A DNA stretch of 64,000 nucleotides from contig OZ253453.1 of NCBI GenBank assembly GCA_965261455.1, positions 1,798,001-1,862,000 on the forward strand. Reading direction: 5' to 3'. Below are positions 7,699 to 16,581 of the stretch, piece after piece. Both the position numbers and the translations under genes were made by a program. The DNA is from DAOUKH01 sp965261455 (GTDB lineage Bacteria; Chloroflexota; Dehalococcoidia; SHYB01). A model generated the notes under the pieces. That model worked only from the letters and a program-made list of their open reading frames with translations. It made no database searches and was not told the origin of the DNA. Position 1 is the first letter of the stretch, and the number at the start of each line of letters is the position of its first letter.

Positions 7699-8646
7699 TC
7701 AGAATATCGCCACCGGATTCACGGGCGCCCCGGTCCCGTTCGTGATCCGAATGGGGCTCACGCAAAACAGGAACTCCCACCTGTTTCGGGCGCGGCATGC
7801 CTGGGCGAGATCCTCCGTGTCGACGTGATCCACGAGCCACAAGCCCATGGCCACCATACCCACCTGATGGATCGGCAGACGGACCTTGGAGTAGAAGTTA
7901 GGATACGCGTCATTCCCCGAGTCCGAGCCCATCAGGGCGATGTCCCTCTCCCGAAACAGGGGTAGGCACGCCGCATGTGGGGATACCGACCCCGAGACAT
8001 GCGGGTTTAAAGGCCCCACCGCCTCCCGACGCTTGACCCATCCCGTACGGATCAACAGGGCGTCGCCTTCCCCGATGCGAAAACCGCATCGCTCTTCCGC
8101 TGCCTCGATGTCCTGGGGCGTGACCCACTCCCCCACCTCGAGCCAGTCGATGTTCCTGACCAGGGGTACGTCAACCAGCACACCCCGGGTGACGATGCTG
8201 TCCTTGACCAGGTCCACGGACTCGACCGTTGCGCCCAGGCTGGTCGACACCAGGTGCGCCGGCCGACCGTTATACATCTTGCCTCCCCAGAAGATGTGGG
8301 CGAGGCTGTCGATGTGGGTGATCGTGTGCCCGTGAAAGGCCATGCCGATAAAGTCTTTGGACGTCGAGTTGGGCGTGGCGCTGACCTTGTCGCCGCTTGC
8401 CCACCCCTCGCCACTTTCGATCATGTAGTGGAGCGGCGGCGGGGACTGGTCGGGTGTCGTCTCGTACGTGATCGGTCGGGAGCAGCAGACGGTCACGCCC
8501 TCCTCCACCAGACCGACGGCCTGCTTCGTCTTTTCGGGGGTAATGTGGTTCAGGGTGCCCATTTGGTCATCTTCACCCCAGCGACCCCAATTGGAGAGGG
8601 TGTCGAAGTAGCCAAGCACTTCTTCTTCGGTCGGGAAGTCACTCAT
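7699..8646 (-). CDS. Cyclase / kynurenine formamidase-like metal hydrolase
   Basis: A 315-residue cyclase-family protein, the fold of kynurenine formamidase and isatin hydrolase. The metal-binding signature is HGHTITHIDSLAHIFW near residues 106-121, a variant of HxGTHxDxPxHF, with an N-terminal NWGRWGEDDQMGTLNHITPEK typical of the family. A late DSGNDAYP segment follows. Members hydrolyse N-formyl amides or ring amides. Start ATG at 8646 with GGAGAGCGAG upstream. It is the last gene of a minus-strand run behind a peptide-type ABC transporter, so the imported compound may be its substrate. It is convergent with the thiolase gene, 14 bases apart. Confidence 0.85.
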   Translation of the reverse strand: MSDFPTEEEVLGYFDTLSNWGRWGEDDQMGTLNHITPEKTKQAVGLVEEGVTVCCSRPITYETTPDQSPPPLHYMIESGEGWASGDKVSATPNSTSKDFIGMAFHGHTITHIDSLAHIFWGGKMYNGRPAHLVSTSLGATVESVDLVKDSIVTRGVLVDVPLVRNIDWLEVGEWVTPQDIEAAEERCGFRIGEGDALLIRTGWVKRREAVGPLNPHVSGSVSPHAACLPLFRERDIALMGSDSGNDAYPNFYSKVRLPIHQVGMVAMGLWLVDHVDTEDLAQACRARNRWEFLFCVSPIRITNGTGAPVNPVAIF

Positions 8647-8756
8647 CTCGCTCTCCTTTTCTGGGGAGCGGCGTCCGACGATAGAGAATGGAGTTTCGGA
8701 TGCCTGTTTCCCAAAGCTCGTTCATTACATCCCTCGTCGCTCCGCCGGTCAAGACC

Positions 8757-9617
8757 TTATCGACCAGTTTGCGGGCTCAGTTTCGGGTCAAGTTCGTCAC
8801 GGAGGGCATCGCCGAGGAAGTTGGCGGCGAATACGACGAGGAAGATCGCCATGCCGGGCGTCACGCCCAGCCACGGCGCGACCTCGAGGAAGACCGAGGC
8901 TCCGCCGTGCAGCATACCTCCCCACGAGGGGATGTCCGGCGGCGTGCCCAAGCCGAGAAAGCTGAGCGAAGCTTCCGTAACGATGGCCCAGCCCAGCATC
9001 AGGCTCGCCAGCACCAACGACGTGCCGAACGTGTTCGGCGCGATGTGCCGCAGCATGATGCGCCAGCTGCTCGCACCTAGCGCCTGGGCCGCCATCACGT
9101 AGTCGTCCTCTTTGATGCCCAAGGCTTGAGAGCGGACCGTCCGCGTGATCCCGGGCACGAAGACGACAATGAGAGCGATCACCACGTTGTTGGTCGACGG
9201 ACCCAGCGTCGCTATGATCGCCAACGCGAGGATCAGCGCCGGGAAGGCCATGAGCGCGTCGACGAGCCGTTGTGACAGCAGGTCGACGAGGCCGCCGAAG
9301 TATGCGCTGACGATCCCTAACAGCGTTCCGAGGACGATTGACGACAGCACACTGATGACCCCCACATACATCGAGATCCGTGCGCCGTAGAGGAGCCTGC
9401 TGAGGACGTCGCGGCCGAGCTCATCGGTGCCTAGCAAGGTTCGCAGGTTTGGCGCATCGAGCTGGGGACCGGCCTCCACTTTGAACGGGTCGAAGGGGGC
9501 AAGCTGTGGAGCGAATACCGCGGCAAAGGCCGCGAGAAGAAGTACCACTGCTCCCATCGCCCCCAGCGGCTTCCTGCGGGCGAACCCGTACGCGGTGCCC
9601 GCGAAGCGTCCGGCCAT
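8757..9617 (-). CDS. Peptide/nickel-type ABC transporter permease (DppC-like)
   Basis: A 286-residue inner-membrane permease of the Opp/Dpp/Nik class. The cytoplasmic start is followed by a first membrane helix (GAVVLLLAAFAAVFAPQLAPF), the GTDELGRDVLSRLLYGAR motif specific to DppC/OppC, and five more hydrophobic segments. The EAA loop region reads DDYVMAAQALGASSWRIMLRHIAPN. It pairs with the DppB-like gene 90 bases upstream and with the solute-binding lipoprotein further upstream. No ATPase gene of this transporter lies in the window, so ATPases must be encoded elsewhere. The substrate may be a small peptide or another small molecule. Confidence 0.92.
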   Translation of the reverse strand: MAGRFAGTAYGFARRKPLGAMGAVVLLLAAFAAVFAPQLAPFDPFKVEAGPQLDAPNLRTLLGTDELGRDVLSRLLYGARISMYVGVISVLSSIVLGTLLGIVSAYFGGLVDLLSQRLVDALMAFPALILALAIIATLGPSTNNVVIALIVVFVPGITRTVRSQALGIKEDDYVMAAQALGASSWRIMLRHIAPNTFGTSLVLASLMLGWAIVTEASLSFLGLGTPPDIPSWGGMLHGGASVFLEVAPWLGVTPGMAIFLVVFAANFLGDALRDELDPKLSPQTGR

Positions 9618-9707
9618 ACTTGACGCCGAAGGCCTGCCTATCTGCTCCAGGGCTTCGTTAATGGTGGCGCCTCCGTGCCGTCGAACACCGCCACTCGAAC
9701 TGAGGCA

Positions 9708-10667
9708 TCATGCGTATCGAATCCTGGGATCGAGCCATGCGTAAAACATGTCGATCACGAGGTTGAGAAAGAGGACGGTGAACGTCACCACCAGCGTCAC
9801 CGCCTGGACTATCGTCAGGTCCCGCTGGCTAATGGACTCGACGAGGAATCTGCCGATCCCCGGGATGAGAAAGATCGTTTCGATGATGACGGTGCCTGCC
9901 AACAGCCGTGCGAACTGCCAGCCCGAGACGGTTACGATGGGAAGGAGCGCGTTGCCCAGGACGTGTCGCGTGTTCACAACCCGTTCCGGCAAGCCCTTGG
10001 CACGAGCCGTGCGGACGTAGTCCTCCCTGAAGACTTCGAGCATCGACGACCGGACCACTCTGGCTATCAGGGCCATGTCATAGAACCCGGCAACGACGAT
10101 CGGCAATGCCATTTGTTGAAGATTCTTTGCCGGGTCGTCCCAGAGGTGGGTGTAGCTGAGGGGGGGGAACCAGTTGAAGAAACGCACGGTGAAATAGATC
10201 ACGAGAATCCCCACCCAGAAGGTGGGCATCGCGATCCCAATGGTTGCGAACCCTCGGGCAAGGTAGTCTATCCACGAATCCTGCTTGATCGTGGAAATCA
10301 ACCCCAAAGGCACAGCCAGCGCCATGGCGAATAGCGCTCCCATGACCGCCAGCTGCAGCGTTACCGGCAACTTTTGCTTGAGGTCATCGACGATAGGACG
10401 GTCATTGATGAGCGACTTGCCGAAATCCAAGCGTAAGAGGTCCCAGAGGCCGTCCAAAAACTGGACGATGACGGGCCTATCGGTCCCCAGCTCTTTCCTG
10501 ACGGCTTCCAAAGCTTCCTGCGTATACTGGCCTTCTCCCGCCGATCCCTCCAGCCGAACGACTGCTGGGTCACCGGGAATGACTCGCATGAGCAGGAAGA
10601 TCACCACGTAGACCAAGATCAGCGTGGGGACGAAGAGGAGCACCCTTTTCGCAATGTACTGACGCAT
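9708..10667 (-). CDS. Peptide/nickel-type ABC transporter permease (DppB-like)
   Basis: A 319-residue permease with six predicted helices. The first is FVPTLILVYVVIFLLMRVIPGDP, whose RxxPGDP is diagnostic for DppB/OppB. The EAA loop appears as DYVRTARAKGLPERVVNTRHVLGNALLP, and the C-terminus is MFYAWLDPRIRYA. I chose the ATG at 10667 (MRQYIAKRVLLF) rather than an upstream TTG because AGGGG precedes it and the family begins this way. It forms the membrane channel with the DppC-like subunit. A strong hairpin separates it from the solute-binding protein gene. Confidence 0.92.
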   Translation of the reverse strand: MRQYIAKRVLLFVPTLILVYVVIFLLMRVIPGDPAVVRLEGSAGEGQYTQEALEAVRKELGTDRPVIVQFLDGLWDLLRLDFGKSLINDRPIVDDLKQKLPVTLQLAVMGALFAMALAVPLGLISTIKQDSWIDYLARGFATIGIAMPTFWVGILVIYFTVRFFNWFPPLSYTHLWDDPAKNLQQMALPIVVAGFYDMALIARVVRSSMLEVFREDYVRTARAKGLPERVVNTRHVLGNALLPIVTVSGWQFARLLAGTVIIETIFLIPGIGRFLVESISQRDLTIVQAVTLVVTFTVLFLNLVIDMFYAWLDPRIRYA

Positions 10668-10688
10668 GGCCCCTTGCCCTGACAAACA

Positions 10689-10725
10689 AGTAGCCCCCGG
10701 CCCGGAGACCGGGCCGGGGGCTACT
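10689..10725. terminator. 17-bp intercistronic hairpin
   Basis: Perfect arms of 17 bases (left AGTAGCCCCCGGCCCGG) around a 3-base AGA loop, placed between the solute-binding protein gene and the DppB-like permease on the minus strand. No U-tract follows in either direction. It may therefore act less as a full terminator than as a stop for most transcripts or an RNA-stabilising end, allowing more binding protein than permease. Confidence 0.65.
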
Positions 10726-10801
10726 GAAACAAGCTATCTCGGAGGCTGACGCCCAGCGCCTGGGAACATCCCCCTACGGGTCTTGGGGAGTTGGCGTCGG
10801 G

Positions 10802-12529
10802 CTAGCCCTCGTCCAACCAGATGTGCTCCCACTTCAGCCCGTCATGGTCGCCGTTGGGCAGGTTGAAGTTCTGTACTCGATTGTCCATGATCCACATCAG
10901 GGTGAGCGTGTAGACCGGGGAGTAGATGTTGTCCTCGAAGCTGAGCAGCCAGTCTTCGGCTTCCTGGACGATTGCCCTCCTCTTGGCCTGGTCCTGTTCT
11001 TGTCGCTGCTGTGCTGCCCATGCTTCGATCCGAGGATGGCTCCAATTCGTGTCGTTCTTGTATCCGAACGGGGCAGGTCTCCAGACCCGCAGCATTGCAT
11101 CCGGCTCGACCACGAGGTATCCATAGCCGTCGTAGTTCATGTCGTAGTTTCCTGCCGCAAAGTCGGCCTTGATAGCCCTCGACTCTCCGGCAATGATCTC
11201 GACGTCGATGTTCAAGAACTCTTTGAGCTGCGGCTTGATCACCTCCACCGCCTGCGGCCAGTCGAGGATGTTCCTGACCTTCACGGTGGTCTTGAACCCG
11301 GAGGGGTAGAGGCCGGCTTCAGTCAGGAGCCGTTGGGCTTCTGCGATGTCGTCCGGATGTTTATCCCCGTCGGCCGTCTGTCGATATCCGGGCAGCTGGG
11401 CTACCTCTTCCGGTGACTTGGAGAACCAGAACCCGGGCATCATCGGGGTAGACAGAGGTGCAAGCGCCTCGGCGGGCGTATTCGTTCGAATCACCTGCTG
11501 CCGATGGATCGCCAGGTCGATGGCCTTCCGCACCCTTGGGTCGGTGAAGGGCTCCCTCTTGTAGTTGTACTTAATCCCCAGAGTCGACGGGGAGACTGTT
11601 GGGTAGCCGGTATGGGTTCCCCGTGCCTCGAGTTGTTGGGCCAGCGTCGCGTCATCTCGACCGCTGAGCCCGGTTGTGCTCTGGAGGCTCGTATGGACTC
11701 GCCCCGTCTTGAAAGCGGCGATGATAGTGGCGGATTCGTTCATGATGATGTACTCGAACCCGTCTAGCCTCGGATACCCTTCTTTCCAATAGTCCTCGTT
11801 CCGCTCGAACGCGTACGAGATGTCCGTCTTGTATTCTCTGAGCTTGAACGGTCCCGACCCCAGCACGTTCTCCGGAGTGTTGATATCGACGGTCGACGCG
11901 TGCCCCTTGGGGAGAACCTTCATGTAGTCGATGGCCAGGTAGAAGACCGCCGATGCCGACGGAAACGCCATGTTCATCTGAACAGTCGTGTTGTCGATCA
12001 CTTGCGAGCTGCTGTAGTACTCGCGAAATTGCCCAGCTCGCGGCCTGGATGCTTCAGGGTCGGTCATCCGGTCCAGGCTCCATACCACGTCCTCCGCGGT
12101 AATGGGGCTCCCGTTCCACCATCTCGCATCGTCTCGAAGGTTGAAAACGATGCTCGTGCCGTCCGCCGTCACTTGCCATTCTTCCGCCACGTCGCCGCGA
12201 AGGTCGCTGCGCTCGGCGGTCTCGGGGTTGTACTCGACTATCTGGTTATACAGCGGAGAACTCGCGGTCGCCTCTGTGGTGCCTCCCCCGGCATGGGGGT
12301 CCCACGTCTCAGGTGCCGCATTGTTTGGAGAGACCAAGAAACCGCCCATCCTGAACGAAGGTTCGGGTGTGGCCGTGGGTGCTGGCTCGGGTGTGGCCGT
12401 GGGTGCTGGTGGCGCTGTCGGGACTGGCGTTGACGTAGGATCCGCACCTCCACACGCGCTCACGATCAACGCCACAATGCCCATCAGCGATACGACAACC
12501 CCTAGCGACATCGGAAAGCGCATACGCAT
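10802..12529 (-). CDS. ABC transporter solute-binding lipoprotein (family 5)
   Basis: A 575-residue extracytoplasmic substrate-binding protein of the peptide/nickel class. The signal peptide ends in a lipobox IVSAC with the lipid-anchored Cys26. It is followed by a Thr/Pro-rich linker (PTSTPVPTAPPAPTATPEP), then the SBP_bac_5 domain (YNPETAERSDLRGDVAEEW, FNLRDDARWWNGSPITAEDVVWSLDRM, LGSGPFKLREY). It delivers ligand to the permeases encoded downstream. AGGAGG lies nine bases before the ATG at 12529, and a good promoter precedes it. The ligand cannot be told from sequence. Confidence 0.93.
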   Translation of the reverse strand: MRMRFPMSLGVVVSLMGIVALIVSACGGADPTSTPVPTAPPAPTATPEPAPTATPEPSFRMGGFLVSPNNAAPETWDPHAGGGTTEATASSPLYNQIVEYNPETAERSDLRGDVAEEWQVTADGTSIVFNLRDDARWWNGSPITAEDVVWSLDRMTDPEASRPRAGQFREYYSSSQVIDNTTVQMNMAFPSASAVFYLAIDYMKVLPKGHASTVDINTPENVLGSGPFKLREYKTDISYAFERNEDYWKEGYPRLDGFEYIIMNESATIIAAFKTGRVHTSLQSTTGLSGRDDATLAQQLEARGTHTGYPTVSPSTLGIKYNYKREPFTDPRVRKAIDLAIHRQQVIRTNTPAEALAPLSTPMMPGFWFSKSPEEVAQLPGYRQTADGDKHPDDIAEAQRLLTEAGLYPSGFKTTVKVRNILDWPQAVEVIKPQLKEFLNIDVEIIAGESRAIKADFAAGNYDMNYDGYGYLVVEPDAMLRVWRPAPFGYKNDTNWSHPRIEAWAAQQRQEQDQAKRRAIVQEAEDWLLSFEDNIYSPVYTLTLMWIMDNRVQNFNLPNGDHDGLKWEHIWLDEG

Positions 12530-12574
12530 AGCAGATTACCTCCTCTTCTTCCTCTAAGTCCGCTATTGGGCGCA

Positions 12575-12604
12575 CCTATAGCATAGCCAGTCGGACGGTG
12601 TCAA
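12575..12604 (-). promoter_or_regulatory. Promoter of the peptide-type ABC operon
   Basis: Minus-strand TTGACA (12604-12599) and TATAGG (12580-12575) with an 18-base spacer. Predicted transcript start is near 12568, leaving an untranslated leader of about 40 bases before the lipoprotein ATG. Confidence 0.55.
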
Positions 12605-12834
12605 CTGTACCCAGGCTTGGCGACGTTATTCAGCATCCTGGAGCCGCCTTTTCACTGCTTTCGTAGCCTGGCCCTGGATGACTGCTCAAATCGCGGCAGG
12701 GTTGCTCGCCGATCTTGGCTGCGTTAAGATCAGCCTGAGGCGTACTCCGCTCCGTACGATTTGGCGTTTCAAAGGTGCGCCGAGACGGGGCCCGGAGGAC
12801 AAGTCGAGGGCGGTCGACGCTAGGGGGCCACAAA
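12605..12834. other. Intergenic region before the amidohydrolase
   Basis: Divergent spacer between the ABC operon promoter and the amidohydrolase_2 gene. I see no gene, strong hairpin or repeat in it. A weak purine-rich site (TAGGGGGCC) precedes the ATG at 12835. Confidence 0.4.
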
Positions 12835-13938
12835 ATGTCCAGCTATCGCATTATCTCCTCCGACAACCACGTCTTTGAGCCGCCCGACCTTTGGATCAAC
12901 CGAGTCGACGCCACATATCGGGACCGAGCGCCGCGTCTCGTTCACGAACAGACGGGCGACTGGTTCTATTGCGACGGCATGCGGGTCGCCAGTCTCGGGG
13001 GCGGGACACAGCCGGGCAGGCGCTTCGAGGACCCCAGCAACGTGTCGGCGGAAGACGTGTGGGAGAACATGTTGCCTGGCGCCTACATGCCCGACGAACA
13101 GGTCAAGGACATGGACGTCGACGGCGTCGAGATGAATCTCCTGTACCCGACCATCGGCCTCTGGCTGTATCGGTTGCCCGACTCAGAGCTGATGAACATT
13201 CTTTTCAGGGCCTATAACGAATGGATCGCCGAGTTCTGTGGCGGCTACCCTGATCGACTCAAAGGTGTGGGCATGCTCAACGTCGACGATGTCAACATCG
13301 CCCTCGCGGAGCTCGAGCGCTGTGCCAAGATGGGACTGGTGGGGGCCATGATCCCGGTCGAGCCTCCAAGCGGCAGGCCGTACGATTCGTCGGAATATGC
13401 GCCGCTCTGGTCAGCCGCACAGGACCTGGGAATGCCTCTCTCTCTCCACGTTGCCTCCAATCGGACCGGTCCGACCAGCGATGCAACGAAGCCCTCCCAA
13501 GCCTGCAACTCGGACCTCTGGGTACGAATGGCCCTCGCCGACCTGATCTACGGCGGCGTGTTCGAGCGCCACCCTGGGCTCCTTGTGGGTTCCGTCGAGC
13601 ATGAGCTTTCGTGGGCACTCTTCTTCCTCGATCGGCTGGACTACGTCTACACCCAGAAGGCTCCAAAACGCACATGGCACCGCTTCCAGGAAGACATGCT
13701 TCCGAGTGACTATTTCCATCGCAATACGTTTCTCAGCTTCCAAGAGGACGCCCTGGGTGTTCAGATGCGCCATGTCATCGGCGTCGACAACCTGCTCTGG
13801 GGCTCCGACTACCCTCACCAGGAGTCCACGTTCCCCAGGAGTCGTGAGATTCTCGACCGGATCCTGGCCGATTGTACCGACGAGGAACAGGCGAAGATCG
13901 TGGGCGGCAACTCTGTCCGGATATTCAATCTGACCTGA
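12835..13938 (+). CDS. Amidohydrolase_2 (ACMSD-related) metal hydrolase/decarboxylase
   Basis: A 367-residue member of the amidohydrolase_2 family, TIM-barrel enzymes related to ACMS decarboxylase. The N-terminal metal motif reads SSDNHVFEPPDLW, with D and H in place of the canonical H-x-H, a form common in this branch. The middle has MDVDGVEMNLLYPT and FCGGYPDRLKGVGML, and the C-terminus GVDNLLWGSDYPHQESTFP with the catalytic Asp and His. Members decarboxylate or hydrolyse aromatic or cyclic acids. Start ATG at 12835; the frame is open further upstream without a signal. Its neighbours suggest a role in breaking down a ring or amide compound. Confidence 0.87.
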   Translation: MSSYRIISSDNHVFEPPDLWINRVDATYRDRAPRLVHEQTGDWFYCDGMRVASLGGGTQPGRRFEDPSNVSAEDVWENMLPGAYMPDEQVKDMDVDGVEMNLLYPTIGLWLYRLPDSELMNILFRAYNEWIAEFCGGYPDRLKGVGMLNVDDVNIALAELERCAKMGLVGAMIPVEPPSGRPYDSSEYAPLWSAAQDLGMPLSLHVASNRTGPTSDATKPSQACNSDLWVRMALADLIYGGVFERHPGLLVGSVEHELSWALFFLDRLDYVYTQKAPKRTWHRFQEDMLPSDYFHRNTFLSFQEDALGVQMRHVIGVDNLLWGSDYPHQESTFPRSREILDRILADCTDEEQAKIVGGNSVRIFNLT

Positions 13939-13961
13939 GCGGTCGCCCTGCGGCTCCCTGG

Positions 13962-13998
13962 CGTCCAGAGCCCGCAGTCCGACTGCGGGCTCTGGACG
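13962..13998. terminator. Long hairpin after the amidohydrolase gene
   Basis: Arms of 17 bases (left CGTCCAGAGCCCGCAGT) with a 3-base loop, 24 bases after the stop codon and 30 bases before the next gene. No U-tract follows, so termination may be partial. The next coding region starts on the same strand. Confidence 0.6.
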
Positions 13999-14027
13999 CG
14001 ATCAACGCTGCTCGAGGTGATTGACAG

Positions 14028-15260
14028 GTGGTCGACGCGCAAGTCCCGAACAGGGGTCAGCCTCTTTCAGGCTACCGTGTGTTGGACCTATCCGGTCCCC
14101 CCGGCGTGTACTGTGGGAAGCTCATGGCCGACATGGGTGCCGACGTCATCAAGATCGAGCCGCCGGGTGGCGATCCCATGCGGTGCATCGGCCCGTTCGT
14201 GGACGACCGCTCCGACCAGGAGGCGAGCCTGTACTGGCACCACTTTGCCACCAATCGACGGAGCATCACGCTAGACATCACCCACATCGACGGTGCCGCC
14301 CTGCTGCGCCGCCTGGCCAGTGAGGCCGACGTCGTCCTCGAGACCTTTCAACCGGGTTTCCTGGATGCTCTGGGGCTCGGCTATGGGGACCTGGAGTCCC
14401 ACAACCCCGCGCTCGTCTTCGCTTCCATTACCCCGTTCTCCCAGACCGGCCCGTATCGGGACTACAAAGGCTCGGATCTCGTCGGGCTCGCGATGGGGGG
14501 GTATCTCTATGTCACCGGCTGGCCCGATACGCCTCCTACTCGCCTCTGGGGCTCCCAGGCGTACCACACCGCCGCCAATCGCGCCTTTATCGCCATCCTG
14601 TTGGCCTTGTACTACCGTCTCGGCACCGGTAAAGGACAGCGGGTGGATGTCTCCGTGCAGGAAGCGGTCGCGGCGACTACTGAACACGTGAACATGGGCT
14701 ACATCTACGAAGGCAGACCCGCTGTCCGCAGCGGGTTCCGCCACGGCGGTCAATTTGTCGCCACCTGGAGATGCAAGGACGGCTATGTCAGCATCACGAC
14801 CGGCAACCAGAAGTCCTGGCGAGACCTCCGGGCATGGATGGCCGAGGAGGGGATGGCTGGCGATCTCATGGACGAGAAGTACGACGATCGCATTGTGCTC
14901 CGCGGCGAGCACTCGGACCACATCGAGGCGCTGATCGGAGCGTGGGCCATGCAACATACGCGGCAGGAGATCACCGAATGGGGGCAGTCTCGAGGCTATC
15001 CTTTTGCCCCCGCGGCTACGGCGGCCGAGGTCCTGACCAACCCTCAGCTGTGGGACCGCGGGTTCTTCACGGAGGTGGAGTTCCCCGAGTACGGCAAGAC
15101 CTTTGTGTACCCCGGGGCGCCGTACGAGTTACCCGAGTCCCCGTGGAAGCTCAGGACGACGGCGCCGCATGTCGGCCAGCATAATCGAGAGGTCTATGTC
15201 CACGAGATGGGTATTTCTTCCGAAGAACTCGAGCGACTGACCGCGGCTGGCGTGGTATAG
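14028..15260 (+). CDS. Class III CoA-transferase (CaiB/Frc family), first copy
   Basis: A 410-residue family III CoA-transferase that moves CoA between carboxylic acids through an aspartyl-CoA mixed anhydride. The N-terminal block reads GYRVLDLSGPPGVYCGKLMADMGADVIKIEPPGGDP, followed by NRRSITLDI, ADVVLETFQPG and FASITPFSQTGPYRDYKGSDLVG, where the Asp of the last motif is the expected acylated residue. The start is a GTG at 14028 (MVDAQVP). It is followed 29 bases later by a second, divergent copy. The two may form a heterodimer or act on successive substrates. Confidence 0.9.
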   Translation: MVDAQVPNRGQPLSGYRVLDLSGPPGVYCGKLMADMGADVIKIEPPGGDPMRCIGPFVDDRSDQEASLYWHHFATNRRSITLDITHIDGAALLRRLASEADVVLETFQPGFLDALGLGYGDLESHNPALVFASITPFSQTGPYRDYKGSDLVGLAMGGYLYVTGWPDTPPTRLWGSQAYHTAANRAFIAILLALYYRLGTGKGQRVDVSVQEAVAATTEHVNMGYIYEGRPAVRSGFRHGGQFVATWRCKDGYVSITTGNQKSWRDLRAWMAEEGMAGDLMDEKYDDRIVLRGEHSDHIEALIGAWAMQHTRQEITEWGQSRGYPFAPAATAAEVLTNPQLWDRGFFTEVEFPEYGKTFVYPGAPYELPESPWKLRTTAPHVGQHNREVYVHEMGISSEELERLTAAGVV

Positions 15261-15289
15261 AGTACCGTCGCCTGCTCCGGAACCACGAC

Positions 15290-16525
15290 ATGAACCAAGC
15301 ACTCGACGGGACGCCAGGAGCGTTTGCTCTGATGGGAATCCGGGTCTTGGACCTCACGTGGGTTCACGCGGGCCCTGCCGCCACCCGTATCTTGGCCGAC
15401 CAAGGGGCCGAGGTCATCAAGGTGGAGTCAAGCTCGGCGCAGACGATCGCCGGGGGAGCTGCGCCCCAGACGCCGCGGGGCGTGGGCTATCGGCACAACT
15501 GGAATGCCGGTAAGCTCTCGCTGGCGCTGAACATGAAGGCTCCACGAGCCGTTGCCCTTGCCAAACAGCTCGTCGCCGTGTCCGATGTGGTGGCCGAGAA
15601 CTTCAGCAGCCGGGTCCTTTCTAGCTGGGGCATGGACTACCAAGAGCTGAGACGAATCAGGCCAGACATCGTCATGCTCCGGATGTCCGGATTCGGTCGC
15701 ACCGGGCCGTGGAAGGACTACGTCAGCTTCGGGCAGACCTTGCAGGCGTCGTCCGGGTTCACGCATTTGACCGGGTTCCCCGATACCGACCCCTGCGGAC
15801 CGGCCAGCGCCTATTGCGACGCGGTGGCCGGGATGGCGGGCGCCCAGGCCGTGCTGCTCGCGCTCATCCATCGAACGCGGACCGGTCAGGGCCAGTGCAT
15901 CGATCTGTCCCAGCTCGAGTCGCTCTCGGCCCTGCTAGAAACGTTGGTCTTGGACCTGAGCGTCAATCGCCCTGGCGAAATCCAGCGAGCTGGCAATCGC
16001 CTGCCGTATTCAGACGGCATCCCGCACGGCGTTTACCGTTGTCAGGATGAGGACCGGTGGGTGGCGATCACCGTGTTCAACGACGCTGAATGGGAGGCCC
16101 TCGTCGCGGCGATGGGAAGGCCGTCCTGGGCGACGGAGGAGCGGTTCAGCACGGTTGCCGGCCGGCATCGTCATGAAGATGACGTGGACCGCCTCACGGA
16201 GTCCTGGACGCTCCAGCACTCCGCCGAGGAGGTTATGGAGCGCCTTCAGGCATCCGGGGTCTCCGCCGGAGTCGTTCAGTCCGGCGCGGATCTGGCGGAA
16301 AGGGATCCACAGCTAAGGGCGCGCCACTTCTTCCGCCAGGTGCCCGATGAGACGGGCACGCTGCGCTCCATCGAAGCAGCGCCTTACACGATGTCCCGCA
16401 CTCCCGGCGGCCCGGGGAGAGGCGCTCCCACATTCGGCGCGCACCAGACCTACGTGTTGCGCGACGTTCTGGGCGTGACGGACGAAGAGCTGGCGGAGTG
16501 CGCGGTCGAGGGCGTCTTCGAATAG
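15290..16525 (+). CDS. Class III CoA-transferase (CaiB/Frc family), second copy
   Basis: A 411-residue paralogue of the gene just upstream, with IRVLDLTWVHAGPAATRILADQGAEVIKVES at the start, AENFSSRVLSSWGMDY, and MLRMSGFGRTGPWKDYVSFGQTLQA containing the expected catalytic Asp region. The late GVYRCQDEDRWVAITVFNDAEWEAL segment is typical of the large domain. Divergence between the copies is high, so this is an old duplication or separate acquisition. A crotonase gene follows 56 bases later on the same strand, consistent with CoA activation followed by hydration or ring cleavage. Confidence 0.9.
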   Translation: MNQALDGTPGAFALMGIRVLDLTWVHAGPAATRILADQGAEVIKVESSSAQTIAGGAAPQTPRGVGYRHNWNAGKLSLALNMKAPRAVALAKQLVAVSDVVAENFSSRVLSSWGMDYQELRRIRPDIVMLRMSGFGRTGPWKDYVSFGQTLQASSGFTHLTGFPDTDPCGPASAYCDAVAGMAGAQAVLLALIHRTRTGQGQCIDLSQLESLSALLETLVLDLSVNRPGEIQRAGNRLPYSDGIPHGVYRCQDEDRWVAITVFNDAEWEALVAAMGRPSWATEERFSTVAGRHRHEDDVDRLTESWTLQHSAEEVMERLQASGVSAGVVQSGADLAERDPQLRARHFFRQVPDETGTLRSIEAAPYTMSRTPGGPGRGAPTFGAHQTYVLRDVLGVTDEELAECAVEGVFE

Positions 16526-16581
16526 CCGTCCCCGGCTCCGACGCCCTCGCGGGTCAGTCAATAGCGATAAGGAGATGAGCC

